Assembly: GCA_002343985.1 (NCBI GenBank)
Contig: DDTB01000015.1
Coordinates: 61,625 to 125,624, forward strand
Direction: 5' to 3'
Length of the DNA stretch: 64,000 nucleotides
Origin: Chitinophagaceae bacterium UBA2375
GTDB lineage: Bacteria > Bacteroidota > Bacteroidia > Chitinophagales > Chitinophagaceae
Of the stretch, positions 15,923 through 23,174 are shown one piece after another. The notes beneath the pieces were generated by a model. The model was not told the DNA's origin. It did no database searches and saw only the letters and a program-made list of their open reading frames with translations. Positions within the stretch are counted from its first letter, which is position 1, and each line of letters opens with the position of its first letter. The translations under genes and the position numbers were made by a program.

Positions 15923-16957
15923 ATGATTATGCAACAGCAAAAATTATCGGCGGTTTCCCGGATTTTGGTCTTACTGACTGCCATCGCCTTAACCGTCGTT
16001 CTCTTTGTTCCCATGTGGCGGATCGATCTTGACGCCCCGCAATATCCTGAAGGCCTTCGTCTGCAAATCTATCCGCATAAGTTGGGTGGTAATGTTGAGA
16101 TTATAAATGGACTGAACCATTACATCGGCATGAAAACCCTGCATACCGAAGATTTTATTGAGTTTACCGTATTGCCGTATATCATTGGATTTTTTGCCCT
16201 CACCAGTCTGTTGGTAGCCATCATACCTAAGCGCAGGTGGTTGAATATTTTGTTCATCGCATTCGTATTATTTGGCATAATTGCCATGGTAGATTTCTGG
16301 AGATGGGAGTACAATTACGGGCATAACCTCGACCCCAATGCTGCCATTGTGGTTCCCGGCATGGCATACCAACCGCCGCTGATCGGATTCAAGCAATTGT
16401 TGAATTTCGGCGCATACTCCATACCCGATACCGGGGGATGGCTATTTGTAGCATCAGGTGTATTATTGCTGCTTGCCGTTTGGATGGAATGGAAGAGGTC
16501 TGCATCCCTGAAAAGGGGATCATTTAAATTGCGCAGCATAGTGATCTTATGTGGCCTCGCCGGGTTCGGCTCATGCCAAAGCGGACCTGTAGCCATTAAG
16601 GCAGGTGAAGACCCTTGTTATTATTGCAAGATGACCATCAGCGATATGCGTTACGGCTGCGAGTTGCTGACCACAAAGGGAAAGGCGTATAAATTTGACG
16701 ACCTGCATTGCCTGTTGGCATATGTGCATACTGGTGCTATTGAAACCAAAGATATCCGTACATTATATGTAGCAGATTTTGGAGAAGACAACCCACTGCT
16801 TGACATGAAGAAAGCATTTTACCTCCGGAGCGAAGAACTCAGGAGCCCGATGAGAGGCAATATCGCAGCATTTTCATCAATGGAAAACCTGAAACAAGTA
16901 CAAATAAAATATCCGGGAAATCTGCTGACTTATGAAGATGTAATGAAAAAGCCCTGA
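15923..16957 (+). CDS. nosL: Fusion of a four-helix membrane domain with NosL copper chaperone
   Basis: The last 120 residues are NosL, the copper-binding accessory protein that helps metallate the CuZ centre: EDPCYYCKMTISDMRYGCE holds the CxxCxM copper site, and FDDLHCLLAY is also typical. The first about 200 residues are a separate membrane domain with helices near 10-30, 75-95, 105-120 and 170-190 and a conserved-looking periplasmic part (PMWRIDLDAPQYPEGL). The join (LRSIVILCGLAGFGSC) looks like a relict lipoprotein signal, implying that two genes fused in frame. Start is ATG 15923 or 15929, after the intergenic hairpin. Confidence 0.85.
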   Translation: MIMQQQKLSAVSRILVLLTAIALTVVLFVPMWRIDLDAPQYPEGLRLQIYPHKLGGNVEIINGLNHYIGMKTLHTEDFIEFTVLPYIIGFFALTSLLVAIIPKRRWLNILFIAFVLFGIIAMVDFWRWEYNYGHNLDPNAAIVVPGMAYQPPLIGFKQLLNFGAYSIPDTGGWLFVASGVLLLLAVWMEWKRSASLKRGSFKLRSIVILCGLAGFGSCQSGPVAIKAGEDPCYYCKMTISDMRYGCELLTTKGKAYKFDDLHCLLAYVHTGAIETKDIRTLYVADFGEDNPLLDMKKAFYLRSEELRSPMRGNIAAFSSMENLKQVQIKYPGNLLTYEDVMKKP

Positions 16958-17007
16958 GCTTGAATATGTTAATGTAAGCCCTTTGGTACATGCATCAATG
17001 GTAGTTC

Positions 17008-18246
17008 ATGAAGTATTATCTGACCATAGTTTTATTTTTTCTGCTGTCAGGGAATTGCCTGAATGCACGTACAATCCGTGTAGGGAAGGATCATCCTGTT
17101 AAAACCATACAAGCCGCCATCCTGCAAGCGCAAACAGGCGATACCATCCTCGTTTTTCCCGGCCATTACAAAGAAAAAAACATCATCATCAGCAAAACCA
17201 TTTTCCTCATCGGGAAAGGCCGGCCGGTGATTGATGGGGAATACAAATACGAAAATATCTCCATCAAAGCGCCCTCCGTTTTGGTGGAAGGCTTCAGGAT
17301 CATCAGGTCGGGAGTCTCAAGCATAGAAGATTTCGCTGGGATCAAAATTTATGACCAGTCATTTGTAGTGATCAGGGATAATATACTGGAAGAAACTTTT
17401 TTCGGCATTTACATGCAATATGCCAAACATTGCCTGATCCAGAACAATATACTCCGAGCCTTTAACAAACAGGAACAGCAAAGCGGCAATGGCATTCATT
17501 GCTGGAAAAGCGACAGCCTGCGCATCATCGGCAATAAAATATCAGGCCACCGCGACGGCATTTATTTTGAGTTTGTGACACATTCCATCATCTGGAAAAA
17601 TATTTCTGAGAACAACCTCCGGTATGGGCTTCATTTTATGTTTTCAAACAATGACGCATACATATCAAATACATTCCGGCAAAATGGGGCAGGCGTTGCC
17701 GTTATGTTTACCCATCACATCCGTATGGAGAAGAATGTTTTTGAAGATAACTGGGGCGATGGCGCTTATGGTTTATTGCTGAAAGAAATCAGTGATGGCT
17801 TCATTACGGGCAACAGGTTTAGCAGCAATACAATCGCTGTTTTTATGGAAGGCAGCAACCGAATCCATCTATCCGGTAACAAACTCTCAAAAAATGGATG
17901 GGCCATGAAAGTGCTTGCCAACTGCATGGATGTCACAGTTTCCGGGAACAATTTCCTGGGTAACACTTTTGATGTAGGCACAAACGGAAGCCTGGTGCTG
18001 AATACATTCAATCAAAATTATTGGGATAAATACGAGGGATACGACCTGGACCGCGACGGTAAGGGCGATGTGCCTTACCGCCCGGTAAGTTTATATGCCA
18101 TGGTGGTGGAACAAAACCCTTCAGCCATGATCCTGTTCCGGAGCTTTATGTCGGCGCTGCTCGATAAAACCGAGAAGCTGATCCCCACCATTACCCCGGA
18201 AAACCTCAAAGACGATTTTCCGCTTATGAAACCTGTACAGTTATGA
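17008..18246 (+). CDS. nosD: NosD periplasmic copper-maturation protein
   Basis: Exported right-handed beta-helix protein needed for CuZ assembly with the NosFY transporter. Signal peptide MKYYLTIVLFFLLSGNCLNA, then PGHYKEKNIIISKTIFLIGKG and regularly spaced short strands with N-rich turns (IIGNKIS, FITGNRF, LSGNKLS, VSGNNF), the PbH1-type ladder, through about residue 345. The stretch NYWDKYEGYDLDRDGKGDVPYRP is the conserved NosD tail. The 412-aa length is normal. It overlaps nosF by 4 bp (ATGA), showing translational coupling. Confidence 0.95.
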   Translation: MKYYLTIVLFFLLSGNCLNARTIRVGKDHPVKTIQAAILQAQTGDTILVFPGHYKEKNIIISKTIFLIGKGRPVIDGEYKYENISIKAPSVLVEGFRIIRSGVSSIEDFAGIKIYDQSFVVIRDNILEETFFGIYMQYAKHCLIQNNILRAFNKQEQQSGNGIHCWKSDSLRIIGNKISGHRDGIYFEFVTHSIIWKNISENNLRYGLHFMFSNNDAYISNTFRQNGAGVAVMFTHHIRMEKNVFEDNWGDGAYGLLLKEISDGFITGNRFSSNTIAVFMEGSNRIHLSGNKLSKNGWAMKVLANCMDVTVSGNNFLGNTFDVGTNGSLVLNTFNQNYWDKYEGYDLDRDGKGDVPYRPVSLYAMVVEQNPSAMILFRSFMSALLDKTEKLIPTITPENLKDDFPLMKPVQL

Positions 18247-18953
18247 TTATCGCGACAAACGTAAACAAGCAATTCGGCAAACTCAAAGCCCTCGATAATG
18301 TATCGGCCCGATGCAATAAAGGGGAATGCATTGCTTTGATTGGTCCAAATGGCAGCGGTAAAACCACATTGATCAAGTGTATTCTTGGTATGGTGGTCTG
18401 CGACAGCGGATTCATCACATTCAATGATAAAAATATCCTGCACGACTGGACGTACCGGAGCCAAATCGGGTATATGCCCCAAATCGGAAGGTACCCCGAT
18501 AACATGACTATTGGCCAGGTACTCTCGATGATGAAGGATATCCGTAAACAAAATAAAGGCCTCGATGAAGAATTGATTGAAAGTTTTGGTTTGCAGCAGA
18601 TGTTTGATAAAAGAATGCGGACGCTCTCCGGAGGTACCCGTCAAAAGGTAAGTGCCTGCCTGGCTTTTATGTTCAATCCGGATGTGCTGATCCTTGATGA
18701 GCCAACGGCAGGCCTTGATCCCGTATCAACGGAAACACTTAAAGAAAAAATCAATTCGGAAAAACAAAAGGGCAAACTCATCATGATCACATCGCATATC
18801 CTGAGTGAACTTGATGAGCTCGTGACACAGGTGATTTTCATGCAGGATGGTAAAATATGCTTCCATCAGCCAATTGAAACCCTGAAGGAACAAACCGGTG
18901 AACAGAAATTGTCTAAAGCCATTGCCCGGGTTATGGGCAAACAGCAGCTATGA
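18243..18953 (+). CDS. nosF: NosF ABC transporter ATPase
   Basis: Cytosolic ATPase that drives the NosFY exporter in copper-sulfur cluster maturation of NosZ. All ABC motifs are present: Walker A GPNGSGKTT, Q-loop YMPQIGRYP, signature LSGGTRQK, Walker B VLILDEPTAGLDP and the switch His in TSHIL. 236 aa. It starts within the end of nosD and overlaps nosY by 4 bp, so D-F-Y form one translational unit. Confidence 0.95.
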   Translation: MIIATNVNKQFGKLKALDNVSARCNKGECIALIGPNGSGKTTLIKCILGMVVCDSGFITFNDKNILHDWTYRSQIGYMPQIGRYPDNMTIGQVLSMMKDIRKQNKGLDEELIESFGLQQMFDKRMRTLSGGTRQKVSACLAFMFNPDVLILDEPTAGLDPVSTETLKEKINSEKQKGKLIMITSHILSELDELVTQVIFMQDGKICFHQPIETLKEQTGEQKLSKAIARVMGKQQL

Positions 18954-19717
18954 AAAAGATCATTAAATACGTTATTATAGATATCCTGCGAAACAGGATT
19001 GTGCTGGCTTATACTTTATTTCTTTTGTTGATTTCGATGAGCGTGTTTAACCTTGAAGACAATAGCGCCAAGGGGTTGCTCAGCCTGCTTAATATCATAC
19101 TGATCATTGTTCCGTTGGTTAGCCTGCTGTTTTCAGCGATATATGTTTACAACAGCGCTGAGTTCATGGAGTTGCTGGTCAGCCAGCCATTAAAACGTAA
19201 AACCATTTGGCTGAGTTTATATACGGGGCTCGCGATATCCATGGGCATCGCTTTTTTTGTTGGGGCCGGATTGCCCATTCTGTTGTATGCCGCTACAGCT
19301 ACGGGTTTAACGATGTTGCTGATGGGTATTTTATTGTCCGTCATATTTGTAGCCATTGCCATGCTCGCAGCGGTCATGACAAGGGATAAAGCAAAGGGTA
19401 TTGGGGTTTCGATTTTATTATGGCTCTATTTCAGTTTATTATTCGATGGCATTATCTTATTCATATTGTTTCAATTTGCTGATTACCCTTTGGAAAACTT
19501 CATGGTTGGCGTAAGCGCCTTCAATCCTATTGATATCAGCCGCATCATGATTTTATTGCAATTGGATGAATCTGCATTGATGGGATATACGGGCGCGGTA
19601 TTTAAACAGGTTTTCGGCACCACGCCGGGCTTAATGGCAACTTTCCTTGTTTTATTTATTTGGGTGTCGATGCCTGTATGGATTTCGGCACGTAAATTCA
19701 ACCGAAAAGACCTGTGA
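18950..19717 (+). CDS. nosY: NosY ABC transporter permease
   Basis: Membrane partner of NosF. 255 aa with six predicted helices (residues about 17-36, 45-66, 92-115, 122-145, 160-183, 225-245), ABC-2-type organisation and the NosY-like N-terminus IDILRNRIVLAYTLFLLL. The start overlaps nosF by 4 bp. It is followed by a 39-bp gap containing a possible regulatory repeat before the hemerythrin gene. Confidence 0.93.
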   Translation: MKKIIKYVIIDILRNRIVLAYTLFLLLISMSVFNLEDNSAKGLLSLLNIILIIVPLVSLLFSAIYVYNSAEFMELLVSQPLKRKTIWLSLYTGLAISMGIAFFVGAGLPILLYAATATGLTMLLMGILLSVIFVAIAMLAAVMTRDKAKGIGVSILLWLYFSLLFDGIILFILFQFADYPLENFMVGVSAFNPIDISRIMILLQLDESALMGYTGAVFKQVFGTTPGLMATFLVLFIWVSMPVWISARKFNRKDL

Positions 19718-19730
19718 TGACTTGATCTTA

Positions 19731-19752
19731 TTGATTAACCTTGTAAAATCAA
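19731..19752. promoter_or_regulatory. Inverted repeat and -7-like element before the hemerythrin gene
   Basis: TTGATT and AATCAA flank ten bases and include TAACCTTG (19736-19743), one base off the TAnnTTTG consensus. The same TAACCTTG string occurs upstream of the nos cytochrome gene (about 13264), hinting at a shared promoter type for NO-responsive genes. The half-sites resemble Fnr half-sites but the spacing is wider than the usual four bases. Confidence 0.35.
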
Positions 19753-19756
19753 TCGT

Positions 19757-20197
19757 ATGAAAAGGCATGAAGCGCTGGCCCCATTGTCAAGGGAACATCA
19801 TGATGGTTTAATCCTGGCTCAGCTACTCAAAAAGAATGCGCCACCATACCGTGGGCTTCCAACCGACCTTCCCGGTAAATTGGGTTATGCCAGGGAAGTG
19901 TTTTGCGATATACTTGATAAGCATTTCATACAGGAAGAAAAGGTATTGCATGCCATCAGCGGTAAACACCAGGCAATTGATGAAATGACAAAGGAAATCA
20001 TTGCGGAGCATAATGATTTGCGCAAAATGTTTAAGAAGCTGGGTATGTATGGCAGGCTGGAAGAAGACCTGGATGCATTAGGCCATGCACTGGAAGCGCA
20101 TATACGAAAAGAGGAACGGGAATTATTTCCGTTGATACAGGAACATGCATCTATAGCTGATATGCGGTTCATACATCAAATCACAGCCGGGTCATGA
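19757..20197 (+). CDS. Hemerythrin-like HHE-domain protein
   Basis: 146-aa cytosolic four-helix protein with a di-iron ligand pattern: His-13/His-14 zone (LSREHHDGL), KHFIQEEKVL, IIAEHNDLR and EAHIRKEERELFP. Such proteins sense or detoxify O2, NO or reactive nitrogen species. It is placed 39 bp after nosY and overlaps the truncated haemoglobin gene by 4 bp, so both probably handle NO that escapes respiration (inference). It is shorter than the RIC/YtfE proteins and lacks their N-terminal ScdA domain. Confidence 0.85.
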   Translation: MKRHEALAPLSREHHDGLILAQLLKKNAPPYRGLPTDLPGKLGYAREVFCDILDKHFIQEEKVLHAISGKHQAIDEMTKEIIAEHNDLRKMFKKLGMYGRLEEDLDALGHALEAHIRKEERELFPLIQEHASIADMRFIHQITAGS

Positions 20198-20565
20198 AAA
20201 AGGATATCCGAAACAGGGCCGATATTGAGCAAATGGTCAACCGCTTTTATGAGAAGGTCCGCAAGGATCCTGTCATTGGCTATATATTCAATGATCTGGC
20301 CAAAGTGAACTGGGAAAAGCATTTGCCAGTGATGTATAATTTCTGGGACAATGCGATTTTTTTTAGCGGCACATACAGCGGTAACCCCATGGAATTGCAT
20401 AAACACCTGCATAAGGTCGCGCACCTCGAAAGCCGGCATTTCGACAGGTGGAATGAATTATTCATCTCCACCGTAGATGAACTCTTTGAAGGCAATAACG
20501 CAACTTTAGCCAAGAACCGGGCGCTGAGTATTTCCACGGTCATGCGCCTGAACATCAATCGTTGA
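20194..20565 (+). CDS. Group III truncated haemoglobin
   Basis: 123-aa 2-over-2 globin. The sequence VNRFYEKVRKDPVIGYIF, the aromatic segment MYNFWDNAIFFSGTYSGNPM and the proximal-His region SRHFDRWNELF fit group III truncated globins. Likely binds O2 or NO in the cytosol; members often occur with denitrification genes. The start overlaps the hemerythrin stop (ATGA), so the two are co-translated. A strong terminator follows 18 bp later, closing the nos operon. Confidence 0.9.
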   Translation: MKKDIRNRADIEQMVNRFYEKVRKDPVIGYIFNDLAKVNWEKHLPVMYNFWDNAIFFSGTYSGNPMELHKHLHKVAHLESRHFDRWNELFISTVDELFEGNNATLAKNRALSISTVMRLNINR

Positions 20566-20583
20566 TTGCAATGGGTTAAATGA

Positions 20584-20611
20584 AAAGGCATGATGAGAAC
20601 ATCATGCCTTT
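20584..20611. terminator. Terminator closing the nos operon
   Basis: Perfect 12-bp stem AAAGGCATGATG / CATCATGCCTTT around AGAA. The A/T ends provide U-runs on both strands, so it can serve both the globin gene and the convergent fasciclin gene. Confidence 0.85.
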
Positions 20612-20639
20612 AACCATATAAAAAACAACAATAAAAAGT

Positions 20640-21209
20640 TTAGTTGCCCGGAAGTACTACTTCATCAATCACATGTACGATACCGTTGGATGCAGGAACG
20701 GAAGCCACGACCTTAGCTTTGCCATTCACCAGCCATTGGCCGTCTTTTTGTGTCAGCGTAATATTTCCACCGTTAACCTGGCCGATCTGTTGCCCGTCTT
20801 TAAAAGATTCCACTTTAAACACACCCACTGATACATGGTATTGCAGGATGTCGGTTAAAGCATCTTTCTTTTCCGGTTTCAATAACCCTTCCACCGTACC
20901 TGCAGGTAATTTATCAAATGCGGCATTCGTAGGTGCGAAAACAGTGAACGGCCCGGCATTGCTCAGCGCGTCAACCAATTCAGCGGCTTTTACCGCCGTT
21001 ACCAGTGTGCTGTGGTCTTTACTGGCGATAGCAATTTGTACAACGTTTTTTTGAGACTGGTCGTCCTGCACAGCAGATTGTCCTGCGCCGGGCGCGGATT
21101 CTGTGCTTGCAGAACTACTGCCGGAAGTTTGCTCCGTTCCCTGCTGGCAAGCGCTGGCGCCTACTATCAGGCATACCAACAGAAAGGATTTGTTTTTACT
21201 GAATATCAT
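20640..21209 (-). CDS. Fasciclin (FAS1) domain lipoprotein
   Basis: Secreted lipoprotein: signal MIFSKNKSFLLVCLIVGASAC with lipidated Cys21, a Ser/Gly/Gln-rich linker to about residue 50, then one FAS1 domain to the end. Domain marks are the TLVTAVKAAELVDAL helix, GPFTVFAPTNAAFDKLP (H1 motif), ILQYHVSVGVF (YH motif) and SNGIVHVIDEVVLP (H2). FAS1 domains act in adhesion or carbohydrate binding at the cell surface; the specific role is unknown. ATG 21209 fits the signal peptide; longer upstream reading is not supported. Confidence 0.88.
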   Translation of the reverse strand: MIFSKNKSFLLVCLIVGASACQQGTEQTSGSSSASTESAPGAGQSAVQDDQSQKNVVQIAIASKDHSTLVTAVKAAELVDALSNAGPFTVFAPTNAAFDKLPAGTVEGLLKPEKKDALTDILQYHVSVGVFKVESFKDGQQIGQVNGGNITLTQKDGQWLVNGKAKVVASVPASNGIVHVIDEVVLPGN

Positions 21210-21416
21210 AACAGTTGTTTTAATGTGATGTGTAAATATAGCATGCGTATCAGGCAGCATTTTATGCTTACAGTCACAAAAACTAAAATCATTAAAAAAA
21301 TATTTTTCCTTTAATGATACATAGTATGTTGAATCTATGATTGGGTTCATCAAAAAATATGACATTGGTCAGGTGCTTAGCATGCTTCCGTTTTTATTTT
21401 TGAAAAAACAACAAAC

Positions 21417-21647
21417 ATGGAAAAACACGATCTGATTCATGAATTTCCCGAGCACAGGGAAAAAATCCATACCCTTAAAATTTCTGATCAGCATTTTCGG
21501 AAGATGTTTGATGAATACCACGAGTTGGATCATCACATTCACCGCATTGAGAACGGAACGGAAGCTACCACAGATGAACACCTGAATGAACTGCGTATGA
21601 AACGGGTACACCTGAAGGATAATTTGTATCAATACCTTGTTTCCTGA
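21417..21647 (+). CDS. YdcH/DUF465 family small protein
   Basis: 76-aa, highly charged two-helix hairpin protein. The pattern DLIHEFPEHREKIHTLK, then FRKMFDEYHELDHHIHRIENG and LRMKRVHLKDNLYQYL is the DUF465 (YdcH) signature. Function unknown; probably cytosolic. It ends at a bidirectional terminator shared with the convergent thioredoxin gene. Confidence 0.88.
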   Translation: MEKHDLIHEFPEHREKIHTLKISDQHFRKMFDEYHELDHHIHRIENGTEATTDEHLNELRMKRVHLKDNLYQYLVS

Positions 21648-21672
21648 TCAGAGCCGTTGCTAATGACATTAA

Positions 21673-21698
21673 AAGGGCATATCAACCGATATGCCCTT
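21673..21698. terminator. Bidirectional terminator
   Basis: Perfect 11-bp stem AAGGGCATATC / GATATGCCCTT with loop AACC between convergent genes, followed by a T-run at 21702-21706 on the plus strand and preceded by AA on the other side. Confidence 0.85.
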
Positions 21699-21720
21699 AG
21701 CTTTTTATTATTATTTGACC

Positions 21721-22173
21721 TTATTTCAATTTAGTCATTGCGTCTTTACCAAATCGCAGGAATTCCTCAGCAGGCAGAAATCCGGCTGTTGACAATATTG
21801 GCTTTCCTCCTGAATTAAAAATAATCAAAGTAGGGTAACCGGGTATGCGGTATTGTTTAGCCAGAACGGCACCATCACCTTTTTCGCCATCAAGTGTAAC
21901 ATTGATAAAATGCTGGTTATAATATTTGGCAACCTGCTTATCAACAAATGTTTCCCTTTTTAATTTTTTGCAGGGGCCGCACCAGGTGGCATAAATATCC
22001 AGGAAAATGGGTTTGTTTTCTGCGGATGCTTTTTGCAACGCTTCGGCCCAACTGCCCTTGAAAAATTGAATCCCAGAGGCTTCAGGCGCGTTTTCTTTTT
22101 TCATAAAAGCGCCCAGTGCAATGATCAGGGCTAAGCCTGCCAGGATCGGCAGGAGAATTTTCTTTTTGTTCAT
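21721..22173 (-). CDS. Membrane-anchored thioredoxin-like protein
   Basis: 150 aa. One N-terminal helix (residues 5-23) acts as anchor or uncleaved signal; the rest is a thioredoxin fold facing the periplasm with active site YATWCGPCKKL (Cys65, Cys68) and the cis-Pro in IPGYPTLIIF. It resembles the C-terminal domain of DsbD (Thioredoxin_7 type). Likely acts in periplasmic disulfide reduction, for example for cytochrome c maturation, but no partner gene is adjacent. Confidence 0.88.
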   Translation of the reverse strand: MNKKKILLPILAGLALIIALGAFMKKENAPEASGIQFFKGSWAEALQKASAENKPIFLDIYATWCGPCKKLKRETFVDKQVAKYYNQHFINVTLDGEKGDGAVLAKQYRIPGYPTLIIFNSGGKPILSTAGFLPAEEFLRFGKDAMTKLK

Positions 22174-22191
22174 GTCTGTTTATCTGGTATG

Positions 22192-22199
22192 CAAAGGTA
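22192..22199 (-). promoter_or_regulatory. -7 promoter element of the thioredoxin gene
   Basis: TACCTTTG on the minus strand fits TAnnTTTG, 18 bp upstream of the ATG; no clear -33 box is visible. Confidence 0.5.
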
Positions 22200-22360
22200 C
22201 ATTTTTCCATATCAGTTGAATGTAACCTTTATTGCCTAAAATGTTAAAAATCAATACTTCGATGGAAAGAACCGGGTGTAATTAAACAAATCCTGTAGTA
22301 TCTTGTTAGCGATTGAAAAGCAAGTATTTAGCCAAATCTTCACTTCAAAATCCTTTAGCG

Positions 22361-23107
22361 ATGGCAAAACAATCCAATCAGGAAATCAGGTTTCTCGAAG
22401 GCCCCCAGAGCCGGTGGAAAGATTTTGTGTTTACGGTAAAAGTGGTGAAAGAATTTGTAAAAGGGTTTCGGACCCTGCATTTTGCAGGTCCCTGTGTATG
22501 TGTTTTCGGCTCCGCCCGTTTCCCCGAGGATCATCCTACGTATGCCAAAACCAGGGAATTGTCGGCTGAAATTGCCAAACTGGGCTTAACCATCATGACC
22601 GGCGGTGGCCCGGGCGTAATGGAAGCGGCCAATCGGGGCGCCAAAGATGTGGGGGGCAAAAGTGTTGGCTGCAATATCGTGCTGCCCCATGAACAAAAGC
22701 CCAATCCCTTTCTGGATAAATCGGTAGATATGCGCTATTTCTTTGTGCGCAAGACCCTGCTCATCAAATATTCGTATGCGTTTGTCGTGATGCCCGGCGG
22801 TTTCGGCACCCTCGATGAATACTTTGAAGCCCTGACCCTGATCCAGACAGGCAAACTCAAGGAGTTCCCCATCATCATATTTGATAAAGCATACCACCGC
22901 GATATTATTGAACATATTGAAAAAATGAAAGCGAATGGGACCATTTCTCCACAGGATTTAGACCTTTGCCTCTTTACAGATTCGGTAGATGAGGCCGTAA
23001 ATTATATCCGGGAAAATGCCATCCGCAAATTCGGGTTGAAACCGGAAGAAAAACGCAAAGCATCCTGGTGGCTATTCGAAAAGGGCTTTGGAAACGGCAA
23101 AAACTGA
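22361..23107 (+). CDS. LOG-family nucleotide phosphoribohydrolase
   Basis: Rossmann-fold enzyme of the TIGR00730/LOG family, which splits nucleoside 5'-monophosphates into base and ribose-5-phosphate (cytokinin activation in plants; in bacteria purine/pyrimidine monophosphate hydrolysis). Signature motifs: CVFGSARFPED, MTGGGPGVMEAANRGA and VVMPGGFGTLDEYFE, where the last holds the PGGxGTxxE catalytic motif. ATG 22361 gives 248 aa; an in-frame TTG further upstream (22313) is less likely. It is a single gene ahead of the cco operon. Confidence 0.88.
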   Translation: MAKQSNQEIRFLEGPQSRWKDFVFTVKVVKEFVKGFRTLHFAGPCVCVFGSARFPEDHPTYAKTRELSAEIAKLGLTIMTGGGPGVMEAANRGAKDVGGKSVGCNIVLPHEQKPNPFLDKSVDMRYFFVRKTLLIKYSYAFVVMPGGFGTLDEYFEALTLIQTGKLKEFPIIIFDKAYHRDIIEHIEKMKANGTISPQDLDLCLFTDSVDEAVNYIRENAIRKFGLKPEEKRKASWWLFEKGFGNGKN

Positions 23108-23125
23108 TCACGGTCATTTTTCGGG

Positions 23126-23169
23126 TTGATAGCACTCATTGACAGGCAATTAGGTACTGGATAGTTTTG
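23126..23169 (+). promoter_or_regulatory. cco operon promoter with possible Fnr-type site
   Basis: TTG (23139-23141) and TAGTTTTG (23162-23169) are 20 bp apart, a good Bacteroidota promoter. Only five bases separate it from the ccoI ATG, so the mRNA should be leaderless or nearly so. TTGAT-AGCA-CTCAT (23126-23139) matches TTGAT-N4-ATCAA at eight of ten bases and is centred near -42, the usual activating position for Fnr-type regulators. The operator part is tentative. Confidence 0.6.
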
Positions 23170-23174
23170 CCGGG

